Source: Agrococcus baldri
GTDB taxonomy: Bacteria > Actinomycetota > Actinomycetes > Actinomycetales > Microbacteriaceae
DNA length: 64,000 nt
Reading direction: 5' to 3'
NCBI GenBank assembly: GCA_900114805.1
Contig: FOZN01000002.1
Span: 124,001 to 188,000 of the forward strand
Under the pieces are notes generated by a model that worked only from the letters and a program-made list of their open reading frames with translations, was not told the origin of the DNA and made no database searches. Positions 17,942 through 26,476 of this stretch are shown piece after piece. Each line of letters begins with the position of its first letter. The stretch's first letter is position 1. The position numbers were made by a program, and so were the translations under genes.

Positions 17942-18907
17942 TCAGGCCCCGGGCACGGAGACGAAGCCGGCGGGGCCGCCCCAGATGGCGACGGCGAGAC
18001 CGACGCCGTAGAGCAGCGCCGTGAGGCCCGTCAGCCCCAGTGCCGTGATCAGGTCGCGCGGTGTGCGCGCCATCACGACGACCACCATCGCCGGTCCGGC
18101 CAGCAGCAGCACCGCGAAGACGGCGATGCCGTAGGCGAGCGCATACGAGAACACCCACAGGATCACGAACGGCACCAGCATCAGCAGCACGTAGAGCGCC
18201 TTCGAGGGTCGACGGCCGATGAGGGTGGCGAGGCTGCGCTTGCCCGCGGCCCGGTCGGTATCGATGTCGCGGAGGTTGTTGCACAGCATCAGCGCCGCCG
18301 AGATGGAGCCGATCGCGACCCCGAGCGCGATCGAGTCGGCGGTGATGCGGCCGATGATCGCGTAGACGGTGCCGATCACCGCGACCGGGCCGAAGAACAG
18401 GAACGCCATCAGCTCGCCCAGCGCGAAGTAGCCGTAGGGGCGCTTGCCGCCGGTGTAGCCCCAGGCGGCGGCGATGCAGACGAGGCCGACCAGCAGCAGC
18501 CACCAGCGGCCCGAGAGCACGACGACGAGGATGCCGGCGAGCGCGCCGGCGGCGAGGAAGGCGATCGCGACGTTGCGCACCGCGCGCGGCTCGGCCTTGC
18601 CCGCGCCCACGAGCCGGCCGGGGCCGACCCGCACCGCGTCGGTGCCGCGCACGCCGTCGGAGTAGTCGTTGGCGAAGTTCACGCCGATCTGCAGGAAGAC
18701 CGCGAGCGCGAGGCAGGCGAGCGCGATGCCCAAGTGGAAGCCCTGGGCGTTGAACGCTGCGGCACTGCCGAGCGCGACGGGTGCGATCGCCATGCCGAGC
18801 GTGCGGGGCCGCGATGCGGCGACCCAGTCGCGGGCGGTCGCTGGGCTGGGCGCGGTGCCGGCGACCTGCGCGCGCTTGGCAGGGTTGCCGGATCGAGGAG
18901 AGGCCAT
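17942..18907 (-). CDS. menA: 1,4-dihydroxy-2-naphthoate polyprenyltransferase
   Basis: This integral membrane UbiA-superfamily enzyme attaches the polyprenyl chain to DHNA, giving demethylmenaquinone. The first Asp-rich motif NFANDYSDGVRGTD and the second, NNLRDIDTDRAAGKRSLA, are intact, and about eight hydrophobic segments follow. Length is 321 residues. The ATG at 18907 has TAGCAT ending seven bases upstream and GAGGCG directly before it, so leaderless or short-leader translation is likely. Confidence 0.95.
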   Translation of the reverse strand: MASPRSGNPAKRAQVAGTAPSPATARDWVAASRPRTLGMAIAPVALGSAAAFNAQGFHLGIALACLALAVFLQIGVNFANDYSDGVRGTDAVRVGPGRLVGAGKAEPRAVRNVAIAFLAAGALAGILVVVLSGRWWLLLVGLVCIAAAWGYTGGKRPYGYFALGELMAFLFFGPVAVIGTVYAIIGRITADSIALGVAIGSISAALMLCNNLRDIDTDRAAGKRSLATLIGRRPSKALYVLLMLVPFVILWVFSYALAYGIAVFAVLLLAGPAMVVVVMARTPRDLITALGLTGLTALLYGVGLAVAIWGGPAGFVSVPGA

Positions 18908-19002
18908 CGCCTCGATGCTAGCCGCGCCGGAAACGCAACGGCTATTCGGCGCCGATGTGCACAAATCGCGCGCATCCGCGCGGCATGGCCGTTGGATCCG
19001 TG

Positions 19003-20004
19003 TCAGCCGAAGAGGCCGCGGCGGCGCCGCTCCTGCGTGCGGCTGGCCACCAGCCGGCCCAGCCGCTTGCGGTCGGGCTTGCCGGATGCGGTGGTCGGCA
19101 TCACCGAGACCGTCACCAGGTGGTTGGGCCTGGCGGGCTTGCCGAGCGCGTTCGCGACCGCCGCGCGGATCTCGGCCAGCGAGGGCTTGAGCGTCGTCAC
19201 CACCGCCGGCACCTCGCCCCACTCCGGGTGCGGCGCCGCGACCACGACCGCGTCGGGCGCGAACACCTGCACCACGTGCTCGATGGCGGCGAGCGAGATC
19301 TTGATGCCCCCGGAGTTGATGACGTCGTCGATGCGGCCGGAGACCTGCAGCGTGCCGCCGATCAGGGAGCCGGCATCACCGGTCTTGTACCAGCGGGTGC
19401 CGGCGCCGTCGGTGTGGAAGCGCTGCTCGGTGAGCGCCGCGTCCTCGTAGCCGTCGGCGAGCTGCGGGCCGGAGATCTCGATCTGGTCGGTGAGCCGCAC
19501 CTTGACGTCGCGCAGCGGCCTGCCGTCCCAGACGCATCCGCCGACGGTCTCGGTCGCGCCGTAGGTGCGTGTGATGCGCCAGCCCAGCCGCGCGGCGCGC
19601 TCGATCAGCCCGAAGGGGGCGCGCTGCCCGCCCAGCAGGATGCGGTCGAGGCGCGCGACGGGCGCGATGAACGAGCGGTCGAGCATCGCCGCGTCGACCA
19701 GCCGCGCGAGCTGCGTCGGCACCAGCGAGGTGTACTTGCGCTCATGCTCGAGGCTCTGCACCGCCTCGACGAAGGCCTCGGCGGTGAACGCGCCGGCGGT
19801 GCGCACGAGCGGTGCCCCGCTCACCTCGTTGCGCCAGATGACGTTCATGCCGGCGATGTAGTGGTCCGGCAGCGCGAGCACCCACTGGCCGGGCGCGCCG
19901 AGCCGGTCGATCGCCGCGTCGGTCGAGGCTGCGATCGCCTCGTCAGAGAGCACGACGCGCTTGGGCACGCCGCTGGATCCGCTGGTCTCCACGACCACTC
20001 CCAC
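19003..20004 (-). CDS. menE: o-Succinylbenzoate-CoA ligase, N-terminally short
   Basis: An adenylate-forming enzyme that makes OSB-CoA in menaquinone synthesis. The AMP-binding motif TSGSSGVPKRVVLS is at residues 7-20, then TYGATETVGG, the YKTGD motif, GRIDDVINSGGIKIS and the catalytic lysine region TTASGKPDRKRLGR. The protein has 333 residues. Family members usually carry some 40-55 residues before the TSGS motif; they are absent here. The start is nevertheless firm: GTG at 20004 sits five bases after AAGGAGGT, the best Shine-Dalgarno in the region, and only 67 bases separate it from menB. Confidence 0.92.
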   Translation of the reverse strand: MGVVVETSGSSGVPKRVVLSDEAIAASTDAAIDRLGAPGQWVLALPDHYIAGMNVIWRNEVSGAPLVRTAGAFTAEAFVEAVQSLEHERKYTSLVPTQLARLVDAAMLDRSFIAPVARLDRILLGGQRAPFGLIERAARLGWRITRTYGATETVGGCVWDGRPLRDVKVRLTDQIEISGPQLADGYEDAALTEQRFHTDGAGTRWYKTGDAGSLIGGTLQVSGRIDDVINSGGIKISLAAIEHVVQVFAPDAVVVAAPHPEWGEVPAVVTTLKPSLAEIRAAVANALGKPARPNHLVTVSVMPTTASGKPDRKRLGRLVASRTQERRRRGLFG

Positions 20005-20017
20005 GGTGCACCTCCTT
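20005..20017 (-). promoter_or_regulatory. Strong ribosome binding site that fixes the menE start
   Basis: On the minus strand AAGGAGGT is followed by GCACC and the GTG at 20004. It is nearly a full anti-16S complement and rules out a longer menE reading frame starting upstream. Confidence 0.75.
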
Positions 20018-20071
20018 GTCGCGCTGCGCTTGCTTCAGTCTGCTCTGGTCATCCGGTTGACGCCTGCGGCG

Positions 20072-20971
20072 TCAGTACTGCCACGGGTACGGCGACCAGT
20101 CGGGCTCCCGCTTCTCCAGGAACGAGTCTCGCCCCTCCACGGCCTCGTCGGTGCCGTAGGCGAGTCGCGTCGCCTCACCGGCGAAGATCTGCTGCCCCAC
20201 GAGCCCGTCGTCCACCGCGTTGAAGGCGAACTTCAGCATGCGGATCGCCGTCGGGCTCTTCGTCAGGATCTCCCGCGCCCAGTCGATCGCCGTCGCCTCG
20301 AGCTCGTCATGGGGGACGGATGCGTTGATCGCGCCCGCCTGCAGGGCGCGGTCGGCGCTGTACTCGCGGGCGAGGAAGAACACCTCGCGCGCGAACTTCT
20401 GCCCGGTCTGGCGCGCCATGTAGGCGCTGCCGTAGCCGGCGTCGAACGAGCCGACATCCGCATCCGTCTGCTTGAAGCGCGCGTGCTCGCGGCTGGCGAT
20501 CGTGAGGTCGCAGACGACGTGCAGCGAGTGGCCGCCGCCGGCCGCCCAGCCGGGGACGACGGCGATGACGACCTTCGGCATGAAGCGGATCAGCCGCTGC
20601 ACCTCGAGGACGTGCAGGCGGCCGCTCCTGGCCGGGTCGATGCCCTCGGCCGTCTCGGAGTCGGCGTACTTGTAGCCGTCGCGCCCGCGGATGCGCTGAT
20701 CGCCGCCCGAGCAGAAGGCCCAGCCGCCGTCCTTCTCGCTCGGCCCGTTGCCCGTCAGCAGCACGACGCCGACGCGGCTGTCCTGCCGCGCGTCGTCGAG
20801 CGCGCGGTAGAGCTCATCGACCGTGTGCGGGCGGAAGGCGTTGCGCACCTCGGGCCGGTCGAAGGCGATGCGGGCGATGCGGCCGTCGCGCGAGCGGTGC
20901 ACGGTGATGTCGTCGTAGCCGGGTGCCGCATCGGCCCACTCGGCGGGGTCGAACAGGGGCGAGATGGTCAC
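20072..20971 (-). CDS. menB: 1,4-Dihydroxy-2-naphthoyl-CoA synthase
   Basis: A crotonase-fold enzyme that closes OSB-CoA to DHNA-CoA. Family marks are SEKDGGWAFCSGGDQRIRG, GWAAGGGHSLHVVCDLTIAS, DADVGSFDAGYGSAYMAR and the C-terminal EKREPDWSPYPWQY (in part). Length is 299 residues. The start is GTG at 20971, with TAGGCT ending six bases upstream, again the leaderless arrangement. menE follows 67 bases downstream on the same strand. Confidence 0.96.
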   Translation of the reverse strand: MTISPLFDPAEWADAAPGYDDITVHRSRDGRIARIAFDRPEVRNAFRPHTVDELYRALDDARQDSRVGVVLLTGNGPSEKDGGWAFCSGGDQRIRGRDGYKYADSETAEGIDPARSGRLHVLEVQRLIRFMPKVVIAVVPGWAAGGGHSLHVVCDLTIASREHARFKQTDADVGSFDAGYGSAYMARQTGQKFAREVFFLAREYSADRALQAGAINASVPHDELEATAIDWAREILTKSPTAIRMLKFAFNAVDDGLVGQQIFAGEATRLAYGTDEAVEGRDSFLEKREPDWSPYPWQY

Positions 20972-21011
20972 CCGGCCAGCCTAGCGAGCGGCGCGCGCAC
21001 GGTGCAGCGGC

Positions 21012-22049
21012 TCACTCCACCACCGGGCACGGATCGCTTGGGACCCCGTAGTCGTCGAGCGACGCGCACAGCCACTCCGTCAGCGCGCCCGTCTCATCCC
21101 GCATGATGCGCATGCGCGCGTCGAACCACTGGCTGTTCATCTCGGAGCCGGCCATCAGCTGCACGCTCACGTCGATCGAGCTGTCGTTCGCGAGCTGCAC
21201 CCACGTGCCGCCGCCGTACACGACCTCGAAATCGGTGGCGATCGAGCAGTCCGGCTCCTCCTGGCACTGCGCGGCGACGGCCACGCCGACCTCGCCCGCG
21301 TGCGCCGCCACCGCTGGCGCGAGCTGCACGTCGAAGTACGTCGCGGTGGGGGTCGCCTCGTCGCCGTCGACCGTGAAGGGCTCGCTGGAGGTGCGCAGGA
21401 TCTCGTCGCTCGCGTCATCGAAGGCATAGCTGCCGGGGTAGAGGTGGACGGGCGTCGTGAACGGGATCGGGAAGCCTGCGATCTGCGCCCTGACGGATGC
21501 GGAGAACGTCTGCACCATCACGCGTTCTGCGAGCGAGGTGGTCAGCCGCCAGCCGCCGTCTGCGCGCTCGGCGTCGAGCGTGCGGGTGACCTCGTCTCGG
21601 CCGATCTCGTAGCTCACCTGCACGGTGCCCGCGTCGCCGTCGATGTGCAGCATCAGCACCTCTGGAACCTCGATGCGGTCGGCCGACTGCAGCACCGCAT
21701 CCGGGATGTCACCTGCCGAGCGCGGCAGCGGCACCATCGCGGTGGCGTCGCCCGCGCGACCCTCGGCGATCGCGGTCAAGTATTCGATCGCGGCGGCGCG
21801 CAGGCTGTCGGCATCGGCGCTTGCCGCGGCGCGCTCGGCGAGCTGCAGCCCGCCCGGGATCGCCGCGCCCACGATCGCACCGACCACGGCGCCGATCAGC
21901 ACGTGGCGCCAGCTCAGGCCGGCGCGGCGCGGGCTCTCGAGCGCGTCGGATGCGTCGGGCTCGGCCGTGTGCTCGGGACGCTCGGTCGTCGGCTGCGGGT
22001 CGGGGCGCGCGGGAGCGTCGACCTCTGCGGGCATCTCGAACTCCGGCAT
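21012..22049 (-). CDS. Membrane-anchored protein, MPxFxMP family, paralogue 1 of 3
   Basis: Unknown function. The 345 residues start with MPEFEMP, continue with a Pro/Asp-rich cytoplasmic linker, a single membrane segment (HVLIGAVVGAIVGAAIPGG, about residues 48-67) and a long outer domain. Outer landmarks shared with the next two genes are YLTAIAEGRAG after the membrane segment, a LYPGSY motif, a cysteine pair (AQCQEEPDCS) and a C-terminal pair (EWLC...DPCP). The overall layout is like a lipid-free surface protein with two repeated beta domains. No catalytic motif is seen. The ATG at 22049 was chosen because the MPxFxMP peptide is conserved in the paralogues. Confidence 0.7.
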   Translation of the reverse strand: MPEFEMPAEVDAPARPDPQPTTERPEHTAEPDASDALESPRRAGLSWRHVLIGAVVGAIVGAAIPGGLQLAERAAASADADSLRAAAIEYLTAIAEGRAGDATAMVPLPRSAGDIPDAVLQSADRIEVPEVLMLHIDGDAGTVQVSYEIGRDEVTRTLDAERADGGWRLTTSLAERVMVQTFSASVRAQIAGFPIPFTTPVHLYPGSYAFDDASDEILRTSSEPFTVDGDEATPTATYFDVQLAPAVAAHAGEVGVAVAAQCQEEPDCSIATDFEVVYGGGTWVQLANDSSIDVSVQLMAGSEMNSQWFDARMRIMRDETGALTEWLCASLDDYGVPSDPCPVVE

Positions 22050-22105
22050 CGACGGCGGCACAGGCTCATCATGGCGCGAACCGCGAGCGCACGACAGAGC
22101 TCGCG

Positions 22106-22121
22106 CAGGATCGTTGCCGAA
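22106..22121 (-). repeat. 16-bp repeat upstream of paralogue 1
   Basis: On the minus strand TTCGGCAACGATCCTG lies 57 bases before the ATG at 22049. The same 16 bases occur at 24454-24469, 44 bases before paralogue 3. This may be a shared promoter or operator element; paralogue 2 lacks it. Confidence 0.6.
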
Positions 22122-22138
22122 GGGTTGCACCAGCCGCC

Positions 22139-23227
22139 TCAGAGCGTGCAGCCGTGCAGCTCCTCCGCGCTCGCGCCGGGCTCGCCGCACAGCCACTCGG
22201 CAGGTGCGCCGTCGTCGTCGAGGATCGCGCGCAGCCGCACGTCGAACCACTGCGTGTCCTGCCCGTCGAGCGCCATGATCGGCACCACCAGGTCGATGGC
22301 GCCCGTGTCGGCATCGGCGTCGACCGGGTAGGGCTCGCCCACCGGCAGCAGCCGCAGCCCGTAGCCGACCGGGCAGCGGGCGCGCAGCTGGCAGTCGGCG
22401 ACCGTGTCGAGCGCGAGCTCGGTGGCATAGTCGCGGATGCGCGGCACGACTCCGGCGGTCACGTACGGCGCGGTCGGGGTGCCGGGGTCGCCGTCGACGA
22501 CGAACTCATCGCCGCCGGAGAGGAAGAAGAGGCCGGCGAACGCGTCGATGCGGTAGCTGCCCGGGTAGAGCAGCACCGGCGCGGCACCGTCGAGCGGCAC
22601 ACCGGCCACCTGCACGCGCGCGATGGGATCGCTGAAGGTGACGTCGGCGACCTCCGCGAGCGACGTCCGCAGCCGCCACTCGCCCTCGACGAGCCGCGCC
22701 TCCAGCGCGCGGAACACCTCGATGCCGCCCACGCGATAGCGCACATCGGCCGAGCCGCTGACGCCGTCGACCTGCACGAGCTGCACCGTGTAGTCGGTGA
22801 TCGGGGTCGCGGACTGCAGCACCGCATCCGGAGCCACGCGACCGCTGCCGCGCACCGGCGCCAGCCCGGTCGCGACGCCCGCGCGGCCGTTGGCGATGGC
22901 CGTGAGGTACTCGAGCGCGACCGAGCGCAGATCCTCGACCTGCGCGCCGGCCGCGGAGTCGTCGAGCGACTGCAGCGCCACCGGGATCGCGCCGCCTGCC
23001 AGCACACCGACGAGGCCCGCGATCAGCAGCTGGCGCCAGCCGAAGCGCCGCCGCGCGGTCGCCGTATGGAGAGGGTCCGACTCGAGCGGGCCGGCACTGA
23101 GGGGGTCGGCGGAGTCTGTGCCGAGGCCGTCTGAGGCGGGATCGATCGGCGAGGAGCCGGTCGATCCGGGCCGAACGGAGCCCTCCGCCCGTGGCGGCAT
23201 CTCGAACTGCGGCATCGCCGTCGACAC
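22139..23227 (-). CDS. Membrane-anchored protein, MPxFxMP family, paralogue 2 of 3
   Basis: Unknown function; 362 residues from GTG at 23227, or 358 from the ATG at 23215 that starts MPQFEMP directly. The layout matches its neighbours: Pro/Ser-rich linker, RRRFGWRQLLIAGLVGV leading into one membrane segment, YLTAIANGRAG, LYPGSY, a cysteine pair (ADCQLRARCP) and a C-terminal cysteine pair (EWLC...HGCTL). It is 89 bases upstream of paralogue 1. The tandem array suggests local duplication followed by divergence. Confidence 0.7.
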   Translation of the reverse strand: MSTAMPQFEMPPRAEGSVRPGSTGSSPIDPASDGLGTDSADPLSAGPLESDPLHTATARRRFGWRQLLIAGLVGVLAGGAIPVALQSLDDSAAGAQVEDLRSVALEYLTAIANGRAGVATGLAPVRGSGRVAPDAVLQSATPITDYTVQLVQVDGVSGSADVRYRVGGIEVFRALEARLVEGEWRLRTSLAEVADVTFSDPIARVQVAGVPLDGAAPVLLYPGSYRIDAFAGLFFLSGGDEFVVDGDPGTPTAPYVTAGVVPRIRDYATELALDTVADCQLRARCPVGYGLRLLPVGEPYPVDADADTGAIDLVVPIMALDGQDTQWFDVRLRAILDDDGAPAEWLCGEPGASAEELHGCTL

Positions 23228-23282
23228 ACTGCGATTGTGGCCCTCGTGCGGGCGCGGCGGAAGAGGCGACTTCGCGGGCGAG

Positions 23283-24410
23283 TCAGGCCTCGCAGGCGAC
23301 GGGCTCCTCGCCCTGGCTGCCGAGCCCGCTGCACGATGCGTCCATCACGCCGCCGAGCTCGTCGAGCAGGATCACCACCTGCACGACCACCTGCTCGTTG
23401 AACGAGCCGCTCTGGGCGATCAGCGGCACCTGGATGAACAGCAGGCGGGTGGGATGGTCGCCCATCCACTGGGCCGCGCCATCGGCGCGCACGGTCGCGG
23501 TGTCGGGCCAGACGCACGCGCCAGAGTCGGCACACGCCTCGGCGTAGACGAGCGCCCGAGCGGTCGCGTCGTCGAGCATCGTCTGCGACAGCCGCACGCT
23601 CGCGGCCAGCTCGGTGTCGGTGGTCGGGATGCCGTCGATCGCGAAGCCCTCATCGACGCTCTGGTAGATGGATCGCTCGATGCTGTCGAGCCGGTACCAG
23701 CCCGGGTAGAGCTGCAGCGGCACCGGGTAGCCGAGCTCGACACCCGCGACGGTCGGGATGATGACACCGCTGAAATCCGACAGGCGCGGCTGCTCGAGCA
23801 AGGAGGACGTGAGCTGCCACTCGCCGTCCACGCGCTGGGCGTCGAGCAGGCGCGAGATGACAGCGGTGCGCAGCCGGTAGCGCACCTGCACGACGCCGGT
23901 GTCGCCGTCGGCGAGCGCGTGCACGACCTCCGGCTGATCGATGCGCGTCGCCGACTCGAGCACGGCATTCGGCGCGACGGGCACCGAGCGGGCGGGCGGC
24001 ACGAGCGCGCTCGCGGCCTCAGCGTCGCCGGCCGCGATCGCCGCCAGGTAGCGCTCGGCGAGCCCGCGCAGCTGCTCGGTCTGCGCTGCCGCCGCCGTGC
24101 GCTCGGCGCTCTGCAGGCTCAGCGGGATCGCGACGCCGACGAGCGCGCACACGAGACCGACGATCGCGAGCTGCCGCCAGCCGAAGCGGCGGCCGCCCAC
24201 CTCGGTGCGCGGCGGCTCGGTCGGCTCGCCGAGTGGCCGACCCGGGGCCGCCGGCTCGGCAAGGTGCCGGCTCGATCGCGGATCACCCGGCCCGCCGAGA
24301 TGCTCCGCGTCGGGAGTGGGAACGCCGTCATCGCCGTGCGCTGCAGGCCGGGCAAGCGCTGCAGGAGGCATGGCGAACTGCGGCATCTCCTGCGGCACGT
24401 CCTCGGGCAT
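23283..24410 (-). CDS. Membrane-anchored protein, MPxFxMP family, paralogue 3 of 3
   Basis: Unknown function; 375 residues from ATG at 24410. The start region reads MPEDVPQEMPQFAMPP, so the conserved peptide lies nine residues in. A long Pro/Gly-rich linker, RRFGWRQLAIVGLVCAL with the membrane segment, YLAAIAAGDAE, LYPGWY, a cysteine pair (EACADSGACV) and C-terminal cysteines follow. RRFGWRQL is shared almost exactly with paralogue 2. It is the most upstream gene of the array on the minus strand. Confidence 0.7.
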   Translation of the reverse strand: MPEDVPQEMPQFAMPPAALARPAAHGDDGVPTPDAEHLGGPGDPRSSRHLAEPAAPGRPLGEPTEPPRTEVGGRRFGWRQLAIVGLVCALVGVAIPLSLQSAERTAAAAQTEQLRGLAERYLAAIAAGDAEAASALVPPARSVPVAPNAVLESATRIDQPEVVHALADGDTGVVQVRYRLRTAVISRLLDAQRVDGEWQLTSSLLEQPRLSDFSGVIIPTVAGVELGYPVPLQLYPGWYRLDSIERSIYQSVDEGFAIDGIPTTDTELAASVRLSQTMLDDATARALVYAEACADSGACVWPDTATVRADGAAQWMGDHPTRLLFIQVPLIAQSGSFNEQVVVQVVILLDELGGVMDASCSGLGSQGEEPVACEA

Positions 24411-24453
24411 GCGGCCATCCTGGCCGATCGGCGCGACCGACCGCGTCGCGAGC

Positions 24454-24469
24454 CAGGATCGTTGCCGAA
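24454..24469 (-). repeat. 16-bp repeat upstream of paralogue 3
   Basis: Identical to 22106-22121: TTCGGCAACGATCCTG on the minus strand, here 44 bases before the ATG at 24410. Confidence 0.6.
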
Positions 24470-24501
24470 TGGTGATGGGCTGCGGCAGGGCAGCCCATGG
24501 A

Positions 24502-24888
24502 TCAGACCGGGGTCGAGAGCGCCTCGAGGAAGCCCCAGCCGAACGAGGTCGCTGCGGCGAAGAGCACGAGGAATGCGAGACCGAGGGCGGCTCCGAACAC
24601 GCCCGTGCGTCGCCCATCCGCCGTGGTCGCGCCCAGGACGCCGCACACCACACCGACGAAGCCGACGAGCGAGGCGAGGATGACGACCACCACGAGCATC
24701 GGGAACTCGCCGGGCTTCGGCGCGAAGAGGTAGCTGAACTGCTGCACCAGCGAGACCACCTGCAGGATGACCGCAGCCGCCAGCAGCCACAGCGAGGCAG
24801 GGCCGAGCCGGGCGCGGCGGCGGTGCTTCGCCGAGCGCGCCGGGGCGGGGCGACGGTCCGGCTCGGCGAGCTGCAGTTCTTCGATCAC
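24502..24888 (-). CDS. Small membrane protein of unknown family
   Basis: A 128-residue protein with a charged, Arg-rich N-terminus (RRPAPARSAKHRRRARLG) followed by three hydrophobic segments. The GTG at 24888 is chosen because TACCAT ends six bases before it, the leaderless pattern seen in neighbours. No family recognised. It lies 91 bases upstream of the triple array on the same strand and could share its role. Confidence 0.68.
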   Translation of the reverse strand: MIEELQLAEPDRRPAPARSAKHRRRARLGPASLWLLAAAVILQVVSLVQQFSYLFAPKPGEFPMLVVVVILASLVGFVGVVCGVLGATTADGRRTGVFGAALGLAFLVLFAAATSFGWGFLEALSTPV

Positions 24889-24944
24889 GCTGCGATGGTA
24901 CGAACCGAACGCGTGCGCGCCTGGGAGGCGCGCCACCGCATCCG

Positions 24945-25277
24945 CTACTGGAGCAGGCCGAGCGCGAAGCCGATGATGAGGAAGACCACCGGGTTCGAGA
25001 TGACGAGCAGCCCGCCGGCGATCGCCGCCATCGTCAGGTTGGCGGAGCCGCGCTTCACCGACGCCGTGATCGCGAATGCCAGGCCGAGCAGCGTGATGAT
25101 GCCCCAGACCGGCAGCAGCCAGACGACGAGGCCGTCGAGGTCGATCCATGAGACGCCGATCGCGAGCAGGAAGCTCGCGCCGCAGAGGGCCGCGGCGACC
25201 AGGGCGAGGATGCCCCAGACCGGGTTGCGCCGGCGGGTCTTGGCGCGCGTATCGATCACCCAGGGCAGCTCGGTCAC
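24945..25277 (-). CDS. Small membrane protein (DUF4190-like layout)
   Basis: A 110-residue protein with a short basic cytoplasmic start (TRAKTRRRNP) and three hydrophobic segments of about 20 residues. The layout is like small actinobacterial DUF4190-type proteins, but I cannot assign it firmly. The start is GTG at 25277; CAGAAT six bases upstream is a weaker form of the leaderless hexamer. It is divergent from menC with 34 bases between. Confidence 0.65.
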   Translation of the reverse strand: MTELPWVIDTRAKTRRRNPVWGILALVAAALCGASFLLAIGVSWIDLDGLVVWLLPVWGIITLLGLAFAITASVKRGSANLTMAAIAGGLLVISNPVVFLIIGFALGLLQ

Positions 25278-25311
25278 GCACCGATTCTGGCAGGCGTGCG
25301 AGCATGGGCGC

Positions 25312-26283
25312 GTGGACCTCGCCTACGAACGGCTCGCCGACCGCATGCACGTGGTGTCGCTGCCGCTGGCGACGCGGTTCCGGGGGGTGGAGTCGCGCGA
25401 GGTGGCGCTGTTCCCGGGCGCGGCAGGCTGGGGCGAGTGGAGCCCGTTCCTGGAGTACGAGCCGGAGGAGGCCGCGCGCTGGCTGCGGGCTGCGCTGGAG
25501 GACGCCGACCTCGAGCGGCCGGCGCTGCTGCGCACGACGGTGCCGGTGAACGCGACGCTGCCGGCGGTGGCGCCGTCGGCCGTTGCGGGGGTGCTCGCCC
25601 GCTACGACGGCTGCCGCACCGTGAAGGTGAAGGTGGCCGAGCGCGGGCAGGTGCTCGAGGACGACGTGGCGCGGGTGGCCGAGGTGCGGGCGCTGCTGCC
25701 TGACGTGCGCATCCGCGTGGACGCGAACGGCGGCTGGGGCGTCGACGAGGCCGAGACGGCGGTGCGCGCGCTCGAGCACTTCGACCTCGAGTACGTCGAG
25801 CAGCCGTGCGCGAGCGTGCCGGAGCTGGCCGAGCTGCGCTCGCGGCTGCGCCGGCTGGCGATCCCGATCGCGGCCGACGAGTCGGTGCGCAAGGCCTCCG
25901 ATCCGCTGCTGGTCGCCCGCGCGGGTGCCGCCGACGTGCTGGTGGTGAAGGCGCAGCCGCTCGGCGGCGTCCGGGCGGCGCTGGCGATCGTCGCGGAGGC
26001 CGGACTGCCGGCGGTCGTCTCGAGCGCACTGGATTCGTCCGTGGGGCTGTCGATGGGCGCGGCGCTCGCCGGGGCGCTGCCGTCGCTCCCCTACGACTGC
26101 GGGCTCGGCACCGGCGCGCTGCTGGCCGCCGATGTGACGCCGTCGCCGCTGGTGCCCGTCGGCGGCTCGATCTCCGCCGACCGCGTGGCGCCCGACCCCG
26201 CGCTGCTCGCCGCCCACGCCGCGGCACCGGAGCGCGTCGCCCACTGGCGCGAGCGCCTGGCCGCCTGCCTGCCGCACCTCTGA
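25312..26283 (+). CDS. menC: o-Succinylbenzoate synthase
   Basis: An enolase-superfamily enzyme that dehydrates SHCHC to o-succinylbenzoate. Catalytic residues appear in order: the KVKVAE lysine motif, RVDANGGW (metal Asp), EYVEQPC (metal Glu), IAADESV (metal Asp) and VVKAQPLGG (second Lys). Length is 323 residues from GTG at 25312 (GTG GAC CTC), typical of the actinobacterial MenC group. It is the only men gene of this stretch on the plus strand. Confidence 0.93.
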   Translation: MDLAYERLADRMHVVSLPLATRFRGVESREVALFPGAAGWGEWSPFLEYEPEEAARWLRAALEDADLERPALLRTTVPVNATLPAVAPSAVAGVLARYDGCRTVKVKVAERGQVLEDDVARVAEVRALLPDVRIRVDANGGWGVDEAETAVRALEHFDLEYVEQPCASVPELAELRSRLRRLAIPIAADESVRKASDPLLVARAGAADVLVVKAQPLGGVRAALAIVAEAGLPAVVSSALDSSVGLSMGAALAGALPSLPYDCGLGTGALLAADVTPSPLVPVGGSISADRVAPDPALLAAHAAAPERVAHWRERLAACLPHL

Positions 26284-26355
26284 CGCGCGGGCCAGCCGCG
26301 GGCCGACGCGTGCGCGCCGACAGGGCTCCCGGCGCGTGCCGCAGCCAACCAGCGA

Positions 26356-26380
26356 AACCGGTTCGCGACCGGATAGTCCG
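26356..26380 (+). repeat. Left copy of the repeat flanking the DUF559 gene
   Basis: CGACCGGATAGTCCG at 26366-26380 recurs exactly at 27379-27393 in the same orientation. Both copies are preceded by AACCGGT (here 26356-26362). The left copy forms only an imperfect palindrome with the following bases. Confidence 0.8.
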
Positions 26381-26476
26381 ATCACCCCACGCTCTGACCG
26401 GTTGGCCGAGGGCACGCTCTCCACACCCCTATCGCGACGCACCGCGCGGACAACGCGAGTGCCTGAAGATGCGTCG

